Notes under the pieces: generated by a model | The model's input: only the letters and a program-made list of their open reading frames with translations | Databases searched by the model: none | What the model was told of the DNA's origin: nothing | Translations under genes and position numbers: made by a program | Shown: positions 34,432 through 43,020 of the stretch, piece by piece | Layout: each line of letters opens with the position of its first letter | Position numbering within the stretch: position 1 is the stretch's first letter | Source of the DNA: an uncultured Clostridia bacterium | GTDB taxonomy: Bacteria; Bacillota; Clostridia; Christensenellales; Aristaeellaceae | DNA: 64,000 nt | NCBI GenBank assembly: GCA_934647165.1 | Contig: CAKUFA010000008.1 | Location: 1-64,000 of the forward strand | Direction of reading: 5' to 3'

Positions 34432-36270
34432 TTACTTGTAGGGATAGGTGTAACGCGCATTGAGCCATGGCATGTTGTTGTAGGTGCTGTAGGCGTCAGC
34501 ATAGATGTTGTAGCTCTCGCCCACCTTCCAGGTTGTTTTGGTGTAATTCTGCACCAGCACCGGCTGGCTCTGCCCATCATCGCTGGTGTTGATGACAGCC
34601 ATCTGCGGTTTTTCGCTCACAAAATATTGCACAGTGCCTTTCACAAGGTAAATCTGCGTGCGCTCTGCGCGAACCTGAATGTTGGACAAAAGCTCCGCGT
34701 AGCCCGACGCGTCCAGCTTCCATGCCTTGGTGGTGTATTTGTCTGCCGGTGGCAGATAATACACGGTGTAGTTGACCACAGAGGTTTTCTTGCCCGGCAT
34801 GGAGGCCGTGATAGAAATTGTATTATCGCCGATGTGATCGAAAATGGCATAGAAACTGAATGCACCGGTGGTGTCTATCTCCGTGATATTCAGGTCGCTG
34901 TGGGGTGAAGTCACATCCACATCCGCGCCCGGCATGGTCGTTGCGGACACCAGCATGGTGGAACTGCTTGTAGAGGAGTACGTATCCGCCGCAAGGTCCA
35001 GCGGGATCTCCTGCGGCTCGCGGTACAGCACCACCTGCAAAGTGTTCTCCCGGCAATACTGGCTCCGGCACACCACGGTAAACACATTGTCGCCCTGGGG
35101 CTGCACGGTAGCGTTATAGGAAAATTCGCCGGTTTCACTGTTCACTGTATCCGAATAGTCCTCGCCGTTGATGGTCACCTTGGAACCCGGGCGTACAGAG
35201 AACTTCATGGTATACATGGCGGCGGACACTTCAAAGCGGTTGGTATCCGGCGTGAGCAGCTCAATGGGCGAGAGCGGGATTTCAATTTCATACGTGATGG
35301 GCTCCAGCGGCTTCTGCTGACCGGAGGTGGTTTTCACAAAGGGGGTCAGCGTCACCTCCATGGTCGCATCCAGGAAGTCCAGGTTCGTGTCATACCAGGT
35401 GTGATCCTCTACCTCCACGGTAGCAAAGCCGCCTGTTACGATGTAGGAGGTGTGCAGCTCCCGCACGTAAATCTGCGTGCCGTCCTCTCCGGGAATCAGG
35501 ATGGTATGCGCCGCCAGGTCATTTTTCATGGAAGCAAAAACCTGCGCCGCATTCTGCTCCCTGTGGGCAGTTTGCACCTGCTGGACATAGTGGTAGCCGA
35601 AAAAGGCCGTAAGACCCACAAGCCCTGCCACCAGCACAATCACCAGCGCGCGCACCAGGTGCCGCATACCGCGCCTGCGGGAAGGCAGCTTCGCCGTGAA
35701 GCTCCGCGTGCCCTGAAGCGGCGGCAGCTGATGCGTTGCACTGAATTCGTTTCCGTCATCCATCCACATGGGGTCATAGGTTCGCGCCGTGTCCGCATCG
35801 CCGTTGGTGGGGGCAATGCGGTGGGTGCGCTGCTCAAAGGCGTTCTCTTCACCTTTCGCCCCCTTGACCTGCACCTTGGGTCGGTGCAGCCGTGCTGTAG
35901 AACGCGGATCATCGCTGATCTGCCAGAAATCATCGCCGGCTGTTTTGCTTGTGCGCACTGTCATGCCGGATGGCGCCGCGCCGCGCCGTGCTCCTTCCGC
36001 ACGCAGGCGCTGCTGTTTTTCCCGTCCCTCCGCTTTGCGAATCTTCAGCTCGGACATTTCCTGCGCCAGCACATCCCGGCCGTCAGGCGCAGTTTCAGCC
36101 ACGCCGTCCTCATCCACGCGGATGTACTCTTTGCCGCGCTGGTCATCCTTGAGAACCGCGCGCCAGGAGGGTGTTTCGTCCTTTTCGGCATCGTGCGGAA
36201 GTTCCGCGCCGCAATATTGGCAGGTGGGAAAAGAAGCGCGGTTCCATTTTCCGCATTGGGGACACTTCAT
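34432..36270 (-). CDS. Zinc-ribbon membrane protein with extracellular Ig-like region
   Basis: 612 aa. An N-terminal zinc ribbon (CPQCGKWN, then CQYCGAE) is followed by a basic/acidic disordered region to about residue 200. One membrane helix (VRALVIVLVAGLVGLTAFFG) separates this cytoplasmic part from ~385 extracellular residues. The latter contain two Ig-like units recognised by VTINGEDYSD with GDNVFTVVC and by GADVDVTSP with GDNTISITAS. The role is unknown: a cytoplasmic metal ribbon joined to an outside Ig stalk suggests sensing or anchoring. GGAG lies before the ATG. It is second in an operon after an LCP gene. Confidence 0.78.
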   Translation of the reverse strand: MKCPQCGKWNRASFPTCQYCGAELPHDAEKDETPSWRAVLKDDQRGKEYIRVDEDGVAETAPDGRDVLAQEMSELKIRKAEGREKQQRLRAEGARRGAAPSGMTVRTSKTAGDDFWQISDDPRSTARLHRPKVQVKGAKGEENAFEQRTHRIAPTNGDADTARTYDPMWMDDGNEFSATHQLPPLQGTRSFTAKLPSRRRGMRHLVRALVIVLVAGLVGLTAFFGYHYVQQVQTAHREQNAAQVFASMKNDLAAHTILIPGEDGTQIYVRELHTSYIVTGGFATVEVEDHTWYDTNLDFLDATMEVTLTPFVKTTSGQQKPLEPITYEIEIPLSPIELLTPDTNRFEVSAAMYTMKFSVRPGSKVTINGEDYSDTVNSETGEFSYNATVQPQGDNVFTVVCRSQYCRENTLQVVLYREPQEIPLDLAADTYSSTSSSTMLVSATTMPGADVDVTSPHSDLNITEIDTTGAFSFYAIFDHIGDNTISITASMPGKKTSVVNYTVYYLPPADKYTTKAWKLDASGYAELLSNIQVRAERTQIYLVKGTVQYFVSEKPQMAVINTSDDGQSQPVLVQNYTKTTWKVGESYNIYADAYSTYNNMPWLNARYTYPYK

Positions 36271-36312
36271 GCTTTTCTCCTCATTTATGCAGGATTTGTC
36301 ATCAGGATTCGA

Positions 36313-37239
36313 TTATTCCTCGTCGTCCAGCACAAGGAAGCTGCTTTGCAGGTAGTTCTGCATCGCGTCGCGGCAGGCAGGCCAGTCAATCTCCTGCACG
36401 GCCATCGCCGCATAGTTAATGGGCGTCGCCGCTCCGTCAATGGGGATGCGCAATTCCTCCACCGTGCAGCCACGCAGGTCATACGCATAGCTTGCCGCCT
36501 GACGCATTTCATCCAGATTCATGTTGGTCATGGTGGAGTTTTCCATCACATTGTCTACCAGTGCCAGGGCGTCGTCAAAGCTGATTTCCCGGCACTGATC
36601 CGCCAGGGTGGACAGCACAGTGCGGACGCGCTTGGTGCGCATGAAGTCGCCGCCGCCGCCAGCCTTGCGAATGCGCATGTAAATCACGGCCGCATGCCCG
36701 CCAAAGCGATAGGTGCCCGCCCCGGCCATGGACGGCTTGGTCGATGTGGGCGAAATGGCGTAGCGCTTAAGATAGCTTGCCTCCGCCGAAGTCACGGTAA
36801 TATCCACCCCGCCCAGATAGTCAATGATGGACTGAATCTGGCTGAAGTCGAACAGGATGTACTTTTCCACCTTCACACCGATATGCTGGCTAATAACCTG
36901 GCACAGTGCTTCCGGTCCATAATTCTTGGCAATGTAGTTGATGCGGCCGATGTGGCCATCCGGGCGCTGCACCAGCGCATCGCGGATGAAAGAGGTCAGC
37001 ATCACGCGATGGGCGCGAGTATCAAGCGTCACCAGCACCATGCCGTCTGTGTTGCCCAGGTTGCCGGGCTTGCCGTGCCACTGATCCACGCACAGCAGCA
37101 GATAATGATGTTGTCCGTCAATGGTGGCAGGCAGCTCCTCATAAGGGATAACCTCAATAGGTTTAGGCTGGTCAGCCATGGCAGGCACGGTACTCAGCAA
37201 CATGAGCAGGGACAGGATCAGGGCTGCAAAGCGTTTCAT
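36313..37239 (-). CDS. LytR-CpsA-Psr (LCP) family protein
   Basis: 308 aa with a cleavable signal peptide (MKRFAALILSLLMLLSTVPAMA). LCP core: LLLCVDQWHG, NTDGMVLVTLDTRAHRVMLTSFIRD, GRINYIAKNYG, YLGGVDITV, and the Arg-rich YMRIRKAGGGGDFMRTKRVR. LCP enzymes attach polymers from undecaprenyl pyrophosphate to peptidoglycan. It is first in an operon of four; an extended TGGTATAAT -10 at 37340-37345 lies upstream. Unlike most LCP proteins it appears secreted rather than anchored by an N-terminal helix. Confidence 0.88.
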   Translation of the reverse strand: MKRFAALILSLLMLLSTVPAMADQPKPIEVIPYEELPATIDGQHHYLLLCVDQWHGKPGNLGNTDGMVLVTLDTRAHRVMLTSFIRDALVQRPDGHIGRINYIAKNYGPEALCQVISQHIGVKVEKYILFDFSQIQSIIDYLGGVDITVTSAEASYLKRYAISPTSTKPSMAGAGTYRFGGHAAVIYMRIRKAGGGGDFMRTKRVRTVLSTLADQCREISFDDALALVDNVMENSTMTNMNLDEMRQAASYAYDLRGCTVEELRIPIDGAATPINYAAMAVQEIDWPACRDAMQNYLQSSFLVLDDEE

Positions 37240-37430
37240 GGGCTCACTCCTTCAGTCGTGGCGGCATCATGCCGCTTAAGCGGTTCTGATGATAAAACGG
37301 CGCACATAGGCAGATGTATCCCCCACGCCGTTAAAAGCTATTATACCATCGGTAGGGCAAAAAGAAAAGGGGCGACCCAAAGACGGCGGCAGAAACAGCG
37401 TCTTTCTGTTTTTCCTTTTCACCTGTGCAC

Positions 37431-37459
37431 TTGTTTCTTCTCCCGCTTTGTGCTACAAT
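37431..37459 (+). promoter_or_regulatory. Promoter of the MATE gene
   Basis: TTGTTT, 17-bp spacer, TACAAT. The ATG follows after about 28 nt. Confidence 0.68.
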
Positions 37460-37493
37460 GGCTGAGATTTTTTGCACACGGGAGGAATCCGCC

Positions 37494-38837
37494 ATGGCCG
37501 CCATGGATATGACAAAAGGCAAAATTTTTCCGCAGCTGACAGGCTACGCCATTCCGCTTCTTCTGGGCAACTGCTTTCAGCTGGCGTATAACGCGGTGGA
37601 CAGCATTATCGCAGGGCGCTTTATCGGTAAGGGCGCGTTGGCGGCAGAGGGTATCGCCAGCCCGGTGATGAACCTGGTGATCCTGGGGATCAGCGGCCTG
37701 TGCCTTGGCGCGGGCGTGCTGATGAGCCAGTTCTTCGGGGCAAAAAAGGAGCAGGAGCTGCGGCGGGAAATGGCCACTGCGGTAATTGCAGGCGGTATAT
37801 TCTCCGCCGTTGTGGCGCTGCTGGGCATCCTGCTTGCCGAGCCGATTCTGTCGCTTCTGTCCGTTCCGGCGGAAATTCGGGACATGACCGGAATTTATCT
37901 GCGCATCACCTTCCTTGGCGCACCCTTCACCTGTTTTTACAACGCCTTGGCCTCGGCGCTCAAAAGCGTTGGAGACAGTAAAACTCCGCTGAAGTTTCTC
38001 ATGTTTTCCTCCATCCTCAACGGCGTGCTGGATTTGATTTTCATCGGCCTGCTGGGCTTTGGGATTGTGTGCAGCGCCGTAACCACCGTAGTGGCGGAGG
38101 CCGCCTCCGCGCTGATGAGCTGGCTCTACATCCGCCGCAAGGTGCCCATGCTCTGCCTGGAGAAAAACGAGTGGCGCGTGGATACAAAGCTGCTGAAGAC
38201 CACCCTGCGCTACGGTAGTGTGACTGCCTTGCAGCAGGCCGTGCAGCCCATCGGCAAACTGCTCATTCAAGGGCAGGTGAACCGCCTGGGCCTGGATGTT
38301 ATCGCGGCCTTCAACGCCTGCACCCGGGTGGATGATTTCGCTTTCACCCCGGAGCAAAGCATCGGGCACGCCATCACCACCTTCACTGCACAAAACCGCG
38401 GTGCGGAACAGACCGATCGCATCCGACAGGGTTTTGTGCGCGGCATGCTGCTGGAGGCAGGCTATTGGGTACTGATCGGCGGTGCAGCGCTTTTGTTCCG
38501 CAAACCCATTGTCAGCTGGTTTGTCACCGGCGATGGCAGCGCGCAGGTGATTGCCCTTGGCGCGCAATACCTGTTGCATATGGCGCTGTTCTATCTCTGG
38601 CCAGCCATGACCAACGGCGTGCAGGGATATTTTCGCGGCATGGGCCGCATGAGTGTAACGCTGCTCGGCACGGCCATCCAAACCAGCGTGCGCGTACTGT
38701 TTACCTATTTGCTGGCGCCCTCCATGGGGATTTCCGGTATTGCCTATGCCTGCTGCGCCGGGTGGACGCTGATGCTCCTGGTGGAGGTTCCCATGCTGGT
38801 GCACAGCATGCGAAAGCCGACCCAAAATCCCGCATAA
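37494..38837 (+). CDS. MATE-family efflux transporter
   Basis: 447 aa, twelve hydrophobic segments. Start segment GKIFPQLTGYAIPLLLGNCFQLAYNAVDSIIAGRFIG and two mirrored MatE repeats are typical of the DinF/NorM superfamily of Na+/H+-drug antiporters. GGAGG at 8 nt selects the ATG at 37494. It is monocistronic. Substrate unknown. Confidence 0.9.
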   Translation: MAAMDMTKGKIFPQLTGYAIPLLLGNCFQLAYNAVDSIIAGRFIGKGALAAEGIASPVMNLVILGISGLCLGAGVLMSQFFGAKKEQELRREMATAVIAGGIFSAVVALLGILLAEPILSLLSVPAEIRDMTGIYLRITFLGAPFTCFYNALASALKSVGDSKTPLKFLMFSSILNGVLDLIFIGLLGFGIVCSAVTTVVAEAASALMSWLYIRRKVPMLCLEKNEWRVDTKLLKTTLRYGSVTALQQAVQPIGKLLIQGQVNRLGLDVIAAFNACTRVDDFAFTPEQSIGHAITTFTAQNRGAEQTDRIRQGFVRGMLLEAGYWVLIGGAALLFRKPIVSWFVTGDGSAQVIALGAQYLLHMALFYLWPAMTNGVQGYFRGMGRMSVTLLGTAIQTSVRVLFTYLLAPSMGISGIAYACCAGWTLMLLVEVPMLVHSMRKPTQNPA

Positions 38838-38890
38838 GAAGCTTTCTTCCTTTTGGGGATCCTGCTCCCTGTTGTTCGCATTTTCCCAAA

Positions 38891-38976
38891 GCAAAGCGGT
38901 CAAGCCTTTTGAACAGCCCGTCTGACAGACCATCGGTCGCATCAGCCGGGGCATTCATCTTGCTTGACCGCTTTGC
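38891..38976. repeat. Long inverted repeat between convergent genes
   Basis: Perfect 15-bp arms GCAAAGCGGTCAAGC/GCTTGACCGCTTTGC separated by a 56-nt loop that itself holds GTCTGACAGAC and GACCATCGGTC hairpins. No U-run, so not a clear terminator. It lies between the MATE and LysM genes. Confidence 0.75.
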
Positions 38977-39040
38977 TTGCATGATATGCGCAGAACAGGC
39001 TGTCATCAAACAACCGCCCGTTTCTCCACGCAGGCGCCGC

Positions 39041-39709
39041 TCAGCCCACCACCACCGTCACGCCGGCAACAAAATCTCCCGGAGCAAGGCAGGGGTTCAG
39101 CCGCAAAAGCGCGCCGACAGACAGGTTTTCCCGCAGGGCAACCGATTCCAGCGTGTCATCCGTGCGCAGGGTGTAGGTGGCAGCCACCGGGCAAGGCACA
39201 TTCTCCTGCGGCACGCACACCTCGTCCCCTGCCTTCAGGGTTTCCAGATCACGTCCCGGGTTTGCCGCGGCAAGCGTGCGCAAATTCAGTCCCGCTTCAA
39301 TCTGGATATCCGCCGCCGTTTCGCCCTGGCGCATCACATGCCTGCGCGCGCATGCCTGTGCAGGCTGTGTCGCTTCAGTTGCAGGTGTTTCCAGTGCTTC
39401 GGGCGTGTCCTCGCTCTCCAAATCCTCTGCTTCGTCCTCCTCAGGTGCCGCAGGGCGCTGCTCCTCTGTTTCCGGCAAAGGCGTGCTCTGCTGCTCCTGC
39501 GGCTTGTCGTCCTCTTCCATGGGAATGCACAGCACGTCTCCCACCATCAGCCGCGCTGGGTTCACATCGCTGTTTGCATCCAGCAGATCCCGCAGCGGCA
39601 CCCCCAGCCTGTGGGCAATCAGGTAAAAGCTGTCGCCCCGCTTCACCGTGTATTCATAGCCGCAAACCTTGCCTGCAGCAGCGCTGCGTCCATCCTGTTC
39701 CGTTGCCAA
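39041..39709 (-). CDS. LysM-domain protein (three LysM modules)
   Basis: 222 aa. LysM 1 is near residues 17-63 (YEYTVKRGDSFYLIAHRLGVPLRDLLDANSDVNP). An acidic, Pro/Glu-rich linker follows. LysM 2 starts at HVMRQGETAADI and LysM 3 at TYTLRTDDTLESVA. No signal peptide is seen, so it may stay inside like spore-coat LysM proteins such as SafA-type factors, or be exported otherwise. It starts with TTG at 39709; the AAGGGGAG site is in the arm of a hairpin. Confidence 0.82.
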   Translation of the reverse strand: MATEQDGRSAAAGKVCGYEYTVKRGDSFYLIAHRLGVPLRDLLDANSDVNPARLMVGDVLCIPMEEDDKPQEQQSTPLPETEEQRPAAPEEDEAEDLESEDTPEALETPATEATQPAQACARRHVMRQGETAADIQIEAGLNLRTLAAANPGRDLETLKAGDEVCVPQENVPCPVAATYTLRTDDTLESVALRENLSVGALLRLNPCLAPGDFVAGVTVVVG

Positions 39710-39716
39710 AAAGCAT

Positions 39717-39761
39717 CTCCCCTTTCCCGGTGCTAAGCTAGCTTATGCCGGAAAAGGGGAG
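39717..39761 (-). terminator. Hairpin between PEP mutase and LysM genes, containing the LysM ribosome-binding site
   Basis: Arms CTCCCCTTT...GCTTA close a ~21-bp imperfect palindrome. On the minus strand it lies after the PEP mutase stop and before TTTTT, so it may terminate the phosphonate operon. Its 3' arm contains the AAGGGGAG site of the LysM gene. Confidence 0.75.
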
Positions 39762-39773
39762 TTTCATGCCTGT

Positions 39774-41066
39774 TTACTGGTTGGGCAGCAAGGCAAGGAT
39801 ATCCTTGATGGACATGCACATGTCCTTGGTTTCATAGCTGCGGCCATGCTGCAAAATGGTCTGCGCCGTTTTCTGCATGGCAGGGAAGGCGCTGCGAATC
39901 AGGTGATTGGCATGGATGACCATGTTTACCCCATGCGCGGCCAACTCCTCCTCCGTGGTGGTGTTGTAGGTGGTTGGCACCACCACAATGGGCGTTTTGG
40001 GATTCTCCCTGCGGAATGCATCGCAGAAAGCAAAAATCTCATCCGGCGTTTTTTGCACGGAGTGAATCATGATGCCGTCCGCCCCGGCTTTTACATAAGC
40101 GTGGCAGCGGCGCAGTGCATCCTCCTGCCCCTGATTCAAAATCAGGCTTTCGCACCGGGCAATAATCATGAAATCCTTCGATTTCTGCGCGTTCTTGCCT
40201 GCTGCGATTTTTTGGCAGAAGGCGTCCACATCATCCTGCACCTGTCCTGCACCGGTGCCAAAGAGACTGTTCTTCTTCAGCCCCTTCTTGTCCTCAATGA
40301 TGACTGCGGATACGCCCAGGCGTTCCATTGTCTGCACGTTATATACAAAGTGTTCCACCTGTCCGCCGGTATCGCCGTCCAGCACAATGGGCTTGGTGGT
40401 CACCTCCATGATCTCCTCAATGGTGTTCAGACGGCTGGTCATATCCACCAGCTCAATGTCCGGCTTACCCTTGGCGGTGGAATCGCACAGGCTGGACACC
40501 CAAATGGCATCAAACTGCCTTGTGCCGCTGGGCGTTTCCACCCGCGTTTTTTCCACAATCAGCCCCGTCAGGCCGTTGTGCGCCTCCAGCACGCTCAGGC
40601 ACGGCTTGTAGCGCAAAAGCTTCTTCAGGCGGGAGCGGCGCGTTTCCGGCAGGCTCAGCAGCTGGTCAAGGGCAGAGAGCGTTTCTTCCGTTGGCGTCAC
40701 GGTATAGGGATATTCCACCAATTCTCCGCCCCATTCCTTGAGCGTCTCAATCACCTTCTGGCGGATGTTGGCCTGGTAGCCCACCAGCCAGTCGTCCCCA
40801 TGCACCACAATGTCTGGCTTCAGCTGCCGCAAAACGTCCGTATAATCCAGCGACTGCTGCACCACCACCCGGCTTACGCCCTTCAGGGATTCAAACATCG
40901 CCATGCGCTCATCCAGTGGCAAAAGCGGATAATGCTTGTAGGACGCAACGGCTTCATCCGTCAGGATGCCCACCGTCACTTCGCCCAGCGCTGCCGCTTT
41001 TTTCAAAATGTTCAGGTGGCCGTTGTGCAGAATATCCGTGCTGAAACAGATATAGACGCTTTTCAT
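39774..41066 (-). CDS. Phosphoenolpyruvate mutase with N-terminal nucleotidyltransferase domain
   Basis: 430 aa. Residues 1-135 are a CTP_transf_like domain (CFSTDILHNGHLNILKKA with the HNGH motif; ILTDEAVASYK). From about 150 a PEP mutase/isocitrate-lyase fold follows: DGDTGG and the mutase motif EDKKGLKKNS, matching EDKxxPKxNS with Leu for Pro. PEP mutase isomerises PEP to phosphonopyruvate, the entry to nearly all phosphonates; nucleotidyltransferase-mutase fusions are known for phosphonate-headgroup activation. Overlaps the upstream gene by 4 bp. Confidence 0.93.
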   Translation of the reverse strand: MKSVYICFSTDILHNGHLNILKKAAALGEVTVGILTDEAVASYKHYPLLPLDERMAMFESLKGVSRVVVQQSLDYTDVLRQLKPDIVVHGDDWLVGYQANIRQKVIETLKEWGGELVEYPYTVTPTEETLSALDQLLSLPETRRSRLKKLLRYKPCLSVLEAHNGLTGLIVEKTRVETPSGTRQFDAIWVSSLCDSTAKGKPDIELVDMTSRLNTIEEIMEVTTKPIVLDGDTGGQVEHFVYNVQTMERLGVSAVIIEDKKGLKKNSLFGTGAGQVQDDVDAFCQKIAAGKNAQKSKDFMIIARCESLILNQGQEDALRRCHAYVKAGADGIMIHSVQKTPDEIFAFCDAFRRENPKTPIVVVPTTYNTTTEEELAAHGVNMVIHANHLIRSAFPAMQKTAQTILQHGRSYETKDMCMSIKDILALLPNQ

Positions 41067-41794
41067 AGGTTTTTCCTCACTTCCCGTGCAAACTGCGCGC
41101 ACACGCGCACCTTGTCTTCCATGTTGTCAATCTCGCTGCACAAATGCCCCGGCATATCCAGGGCATAAAGCGGGATTTCTTCCCACACGGCATTGAAAGC
41201 GTTCTCCGCATAGCAGCGATCTTCTCCGCGCGCAACCAGGCGGTCGATTTCCTGCATCCAGCGTTCAAAGTCCTCCGGCAGGAAATGATAGGCCGGTTGG
41301 GAGGTTACGCAATCGTCGCCGAAGCAGTCAACACCAATGGCGCGCACCTGTCCATCCTTCACCCGTGCCTTAAAATCTTTTTCCGGCAGCGGCAGGGACG
41401 AATCTACCGCCACTGCGCTCCTGTCCGCAGCAAGCAGGCGGCGCATTACTTCCGGCGCCATCACCAGGTCGCCGTGCAGGCTCACAACCTCCTGCCCGCG
41501 CAGCGCTTCTCTTGCCAGGTGCATGCTGTAAATATAATTCGTTTCGGCATAGCGGGGATTGGGCACATAGGTAAAGCGGATACCGCTTTGCAATCCTTCC
41601 AGATGCTCTTTCAGCATGTCCGCAAAAGGGCCTGTGGTCACCACAGCCTCGCGCACACCGTTTTCTGCCAGCAGCTTCACCTGCCAGGAGATGATGGTGT
41701 CTTTCTCATCCAGGCGGCACATGCACTTGGGATGCTCCTGTGTTTCATCCCCCATGCGCGTTCCCCGTCCGGAATTCAGCAGCAGCGCAATCAT
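41063..41794 (-). CDS. NTP transferase, LicC/phosphonate cytidylyltransferase-like
   Basis: 243 aa. The N terminus IALLLNSGRGTRMGDETQEHPKCM is the nucleotidyltransferase GxGTRM...K motif, followed by SLHGDLVMAPEV with a metal-binding Asp. The family includes LicC choline-phosphate and 2-aminoethylphosphonate cytidylyltransferases. Between phosphonopyruvate decarboxylase and PEP mutase, it probably activates a phosphonate with CTP. ATG at 41794 has GAGGAGG at 8 nt and is preferred to the TTG at 41818. Confidence 0.85.
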   Translation of the reverse strand: MIALLLNSGRGTRMGDETQEHPKCMCRLDEKDTIISWQVKLLAENGVREAVVTTGPFADMLKEHLEGLQSGIRFTYVPNPRYAETNYIYSMHLAREALRGQEVVSLHGDLVMAPEVMRRLLAADRSAVAVDSSLPLPEKDFKARVKDGQVRAIGVDCFGDDCVTSQPAYHFLPEDFERWMQEIDRLVARGEDRCYAENAFNAVWEEIPLYALDMPGHLCSEIDNMEDKVRVCAQFAREVRKNL

Positions 41795-41814
41795 CCTGCG
41801 CGCCTCCTCGCTTT

Positions 41815-42954
41815 TCAAATTTCTTCAGCCTGCACATAGGCCATAAACGCATCCCGGTTTTCTTTTGGGGTGGTGGTGGGGCGTCCAAGGTCGCTCCTTG
41901 CCCCCAGCGCACACCGCACCTCAATGAGGCACAGCTGCCCCGCCGTCATAGCGCTGTGCGCCGCGCGCCGCAGTTCCCCGGCGTCCGACGCCATATCCAC
42001 ATGGGGATAGCCCGCTGCTTTGGCCTGTGCCTGAATATCCATTTCACCGGAGCATACCGGCATGCCGCCCACGGTTTCGTGCGCGCCGTTATTGATGATT
42101 ACATGCACCAGATTATTCGGTTTTTTCTGGCCAATGACTGCCATGGCGCCCAGGTGCATCAGCGCCGCGCCATCGCCATCCAAGCACCACACGCGCCGGT
42201 TCTTCTTCGCCAGGGCAATGCCCAGGGCAATGCTGGAGGCATGCCCCATGGAGCCCACGGTAAGGAAGTCTTTCTCATGCCCCTCGCCGCGCCTTTCGCG
42301 GATTTCAAACAGTTCCCGGCTCAGCTTGCCCGTTGTGGACACCACAATGTCCCCGGGCCCCATGACGTCCGCCAGCACTGTCGCCGCTTCCTCCCGCAGG
42401 AATGCGCCGTCTTTTCCGTAATGCGGCTTTTCTGTGCCCGTCAGCGCGCCCTTTCGCACCACCAGCGCCGCGCACCTGCCCTGCCGCAGTTCCGCCTGGA
42501 TGCCCTGCCACATCTGTGCAAACGCGCTTTCATCCGTTTCCTTGCCGAGGATGAACGCGCGCACGCCCATCAACTCCAACTGTCCCAAGGTAATGCGCCC
42601 CTGCGTCACATGCTGGGGTTCATCCTTCACGCCCGGTTCCCCCCGCCAGCCAATCACCATCAGGCATGGCAGCGCGTATACCGCGCCGTCCATCAGCGAT
42701 GCCAGCGGATTGACTGCATTGCCCAGGCCGCTGTTTTGCATGTACACAAGCGCCGGCTTGCCGGTAGCCAGGTAGTGTCCAGCCGCCATGGCAATCGCGT
42801 TGCCCTCGTTGGCCGTCACCACATGGCGGTCGCTCTTTGTGCCATAGCGGGCATACAGTGTGTCGCACAGTCCCGCCAGCTGCGAGTCCGGCACCCCTGT
42901 GAACAAATCGATGCCGTCCTTTTCACAGGCGTTTAGCAACACCTTTGCGTCCAT
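41815..42954 (-). CDS. Phosphonopyruvate decarboxylase
   Basis: 379 aa ThDP enzyme. N-terminal domain: FTGVPDSQL, the catalytic-type ANEGNAIAMAAGHYLATGKP, then YMQNSGLGNAVNPL. C-terminal ThDP site: GSMGHASSIALGIAL, LDGDGAALMHLGAMAV ending in NN. It drives the unfavourable mutase step by converting phosphonopyruvate to phosphonoacetaldehyde. ATG at 42954 is 7 nt after GGAGG; the upstream ATG at 42960 touches the site. It is the first gene of a three-gene operon. Confidence 0.94.
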   Translation of the reverse strand: MDAKVLLNACEKDGIDLFTGVPDSQLAGLCDTLYARYGTKSDRHVVTANEGNAIAMAAGHYLATGKPALVYMQNSGLGNAVNPLASLMDGAVYALPCLMVIGWRGEPGVKDEPQHVTQGRITLGQLELMGVRAFILGKETDESAFAQMWQGIQAELRQGRCAALVVRKGALTGTEKPHYGKDGAFLREEAATVLADVMGPGDIVVSTTGKLSRELFEIRERRGEGHEKDFLTVGSMGHASSIALGIALAKKNRRVWCLDGDGAALMHLGAMAVIGQKKPNNLVHVIINNGAHETVGGMPVCSGEMDIQAQAKAAGYPHVDMASDAGELRRAAHSAMTAGQLCLIEVRCALGARSDLGRPTTTPKENRDAFMAYVQAEEI

Positions 42955-42983
42955 GGGCATTCCTCCTTTTTCCGCATCATTTC

Positions 42984-43011
42984 ATTATACCGGCTCCCGG
43001 CAGTTTGTCAA
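42984..43011 (-). promoter_or_regulatory. Promoter of the phosphonate operon
   Basis: TTGACA, 16-bp spacer, TATAAT with GG before the -10. It lies directly after the kinase-like gene stop. Confidence 0.82.
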
Positions 43012-43020
43012 GGCGGCGCG

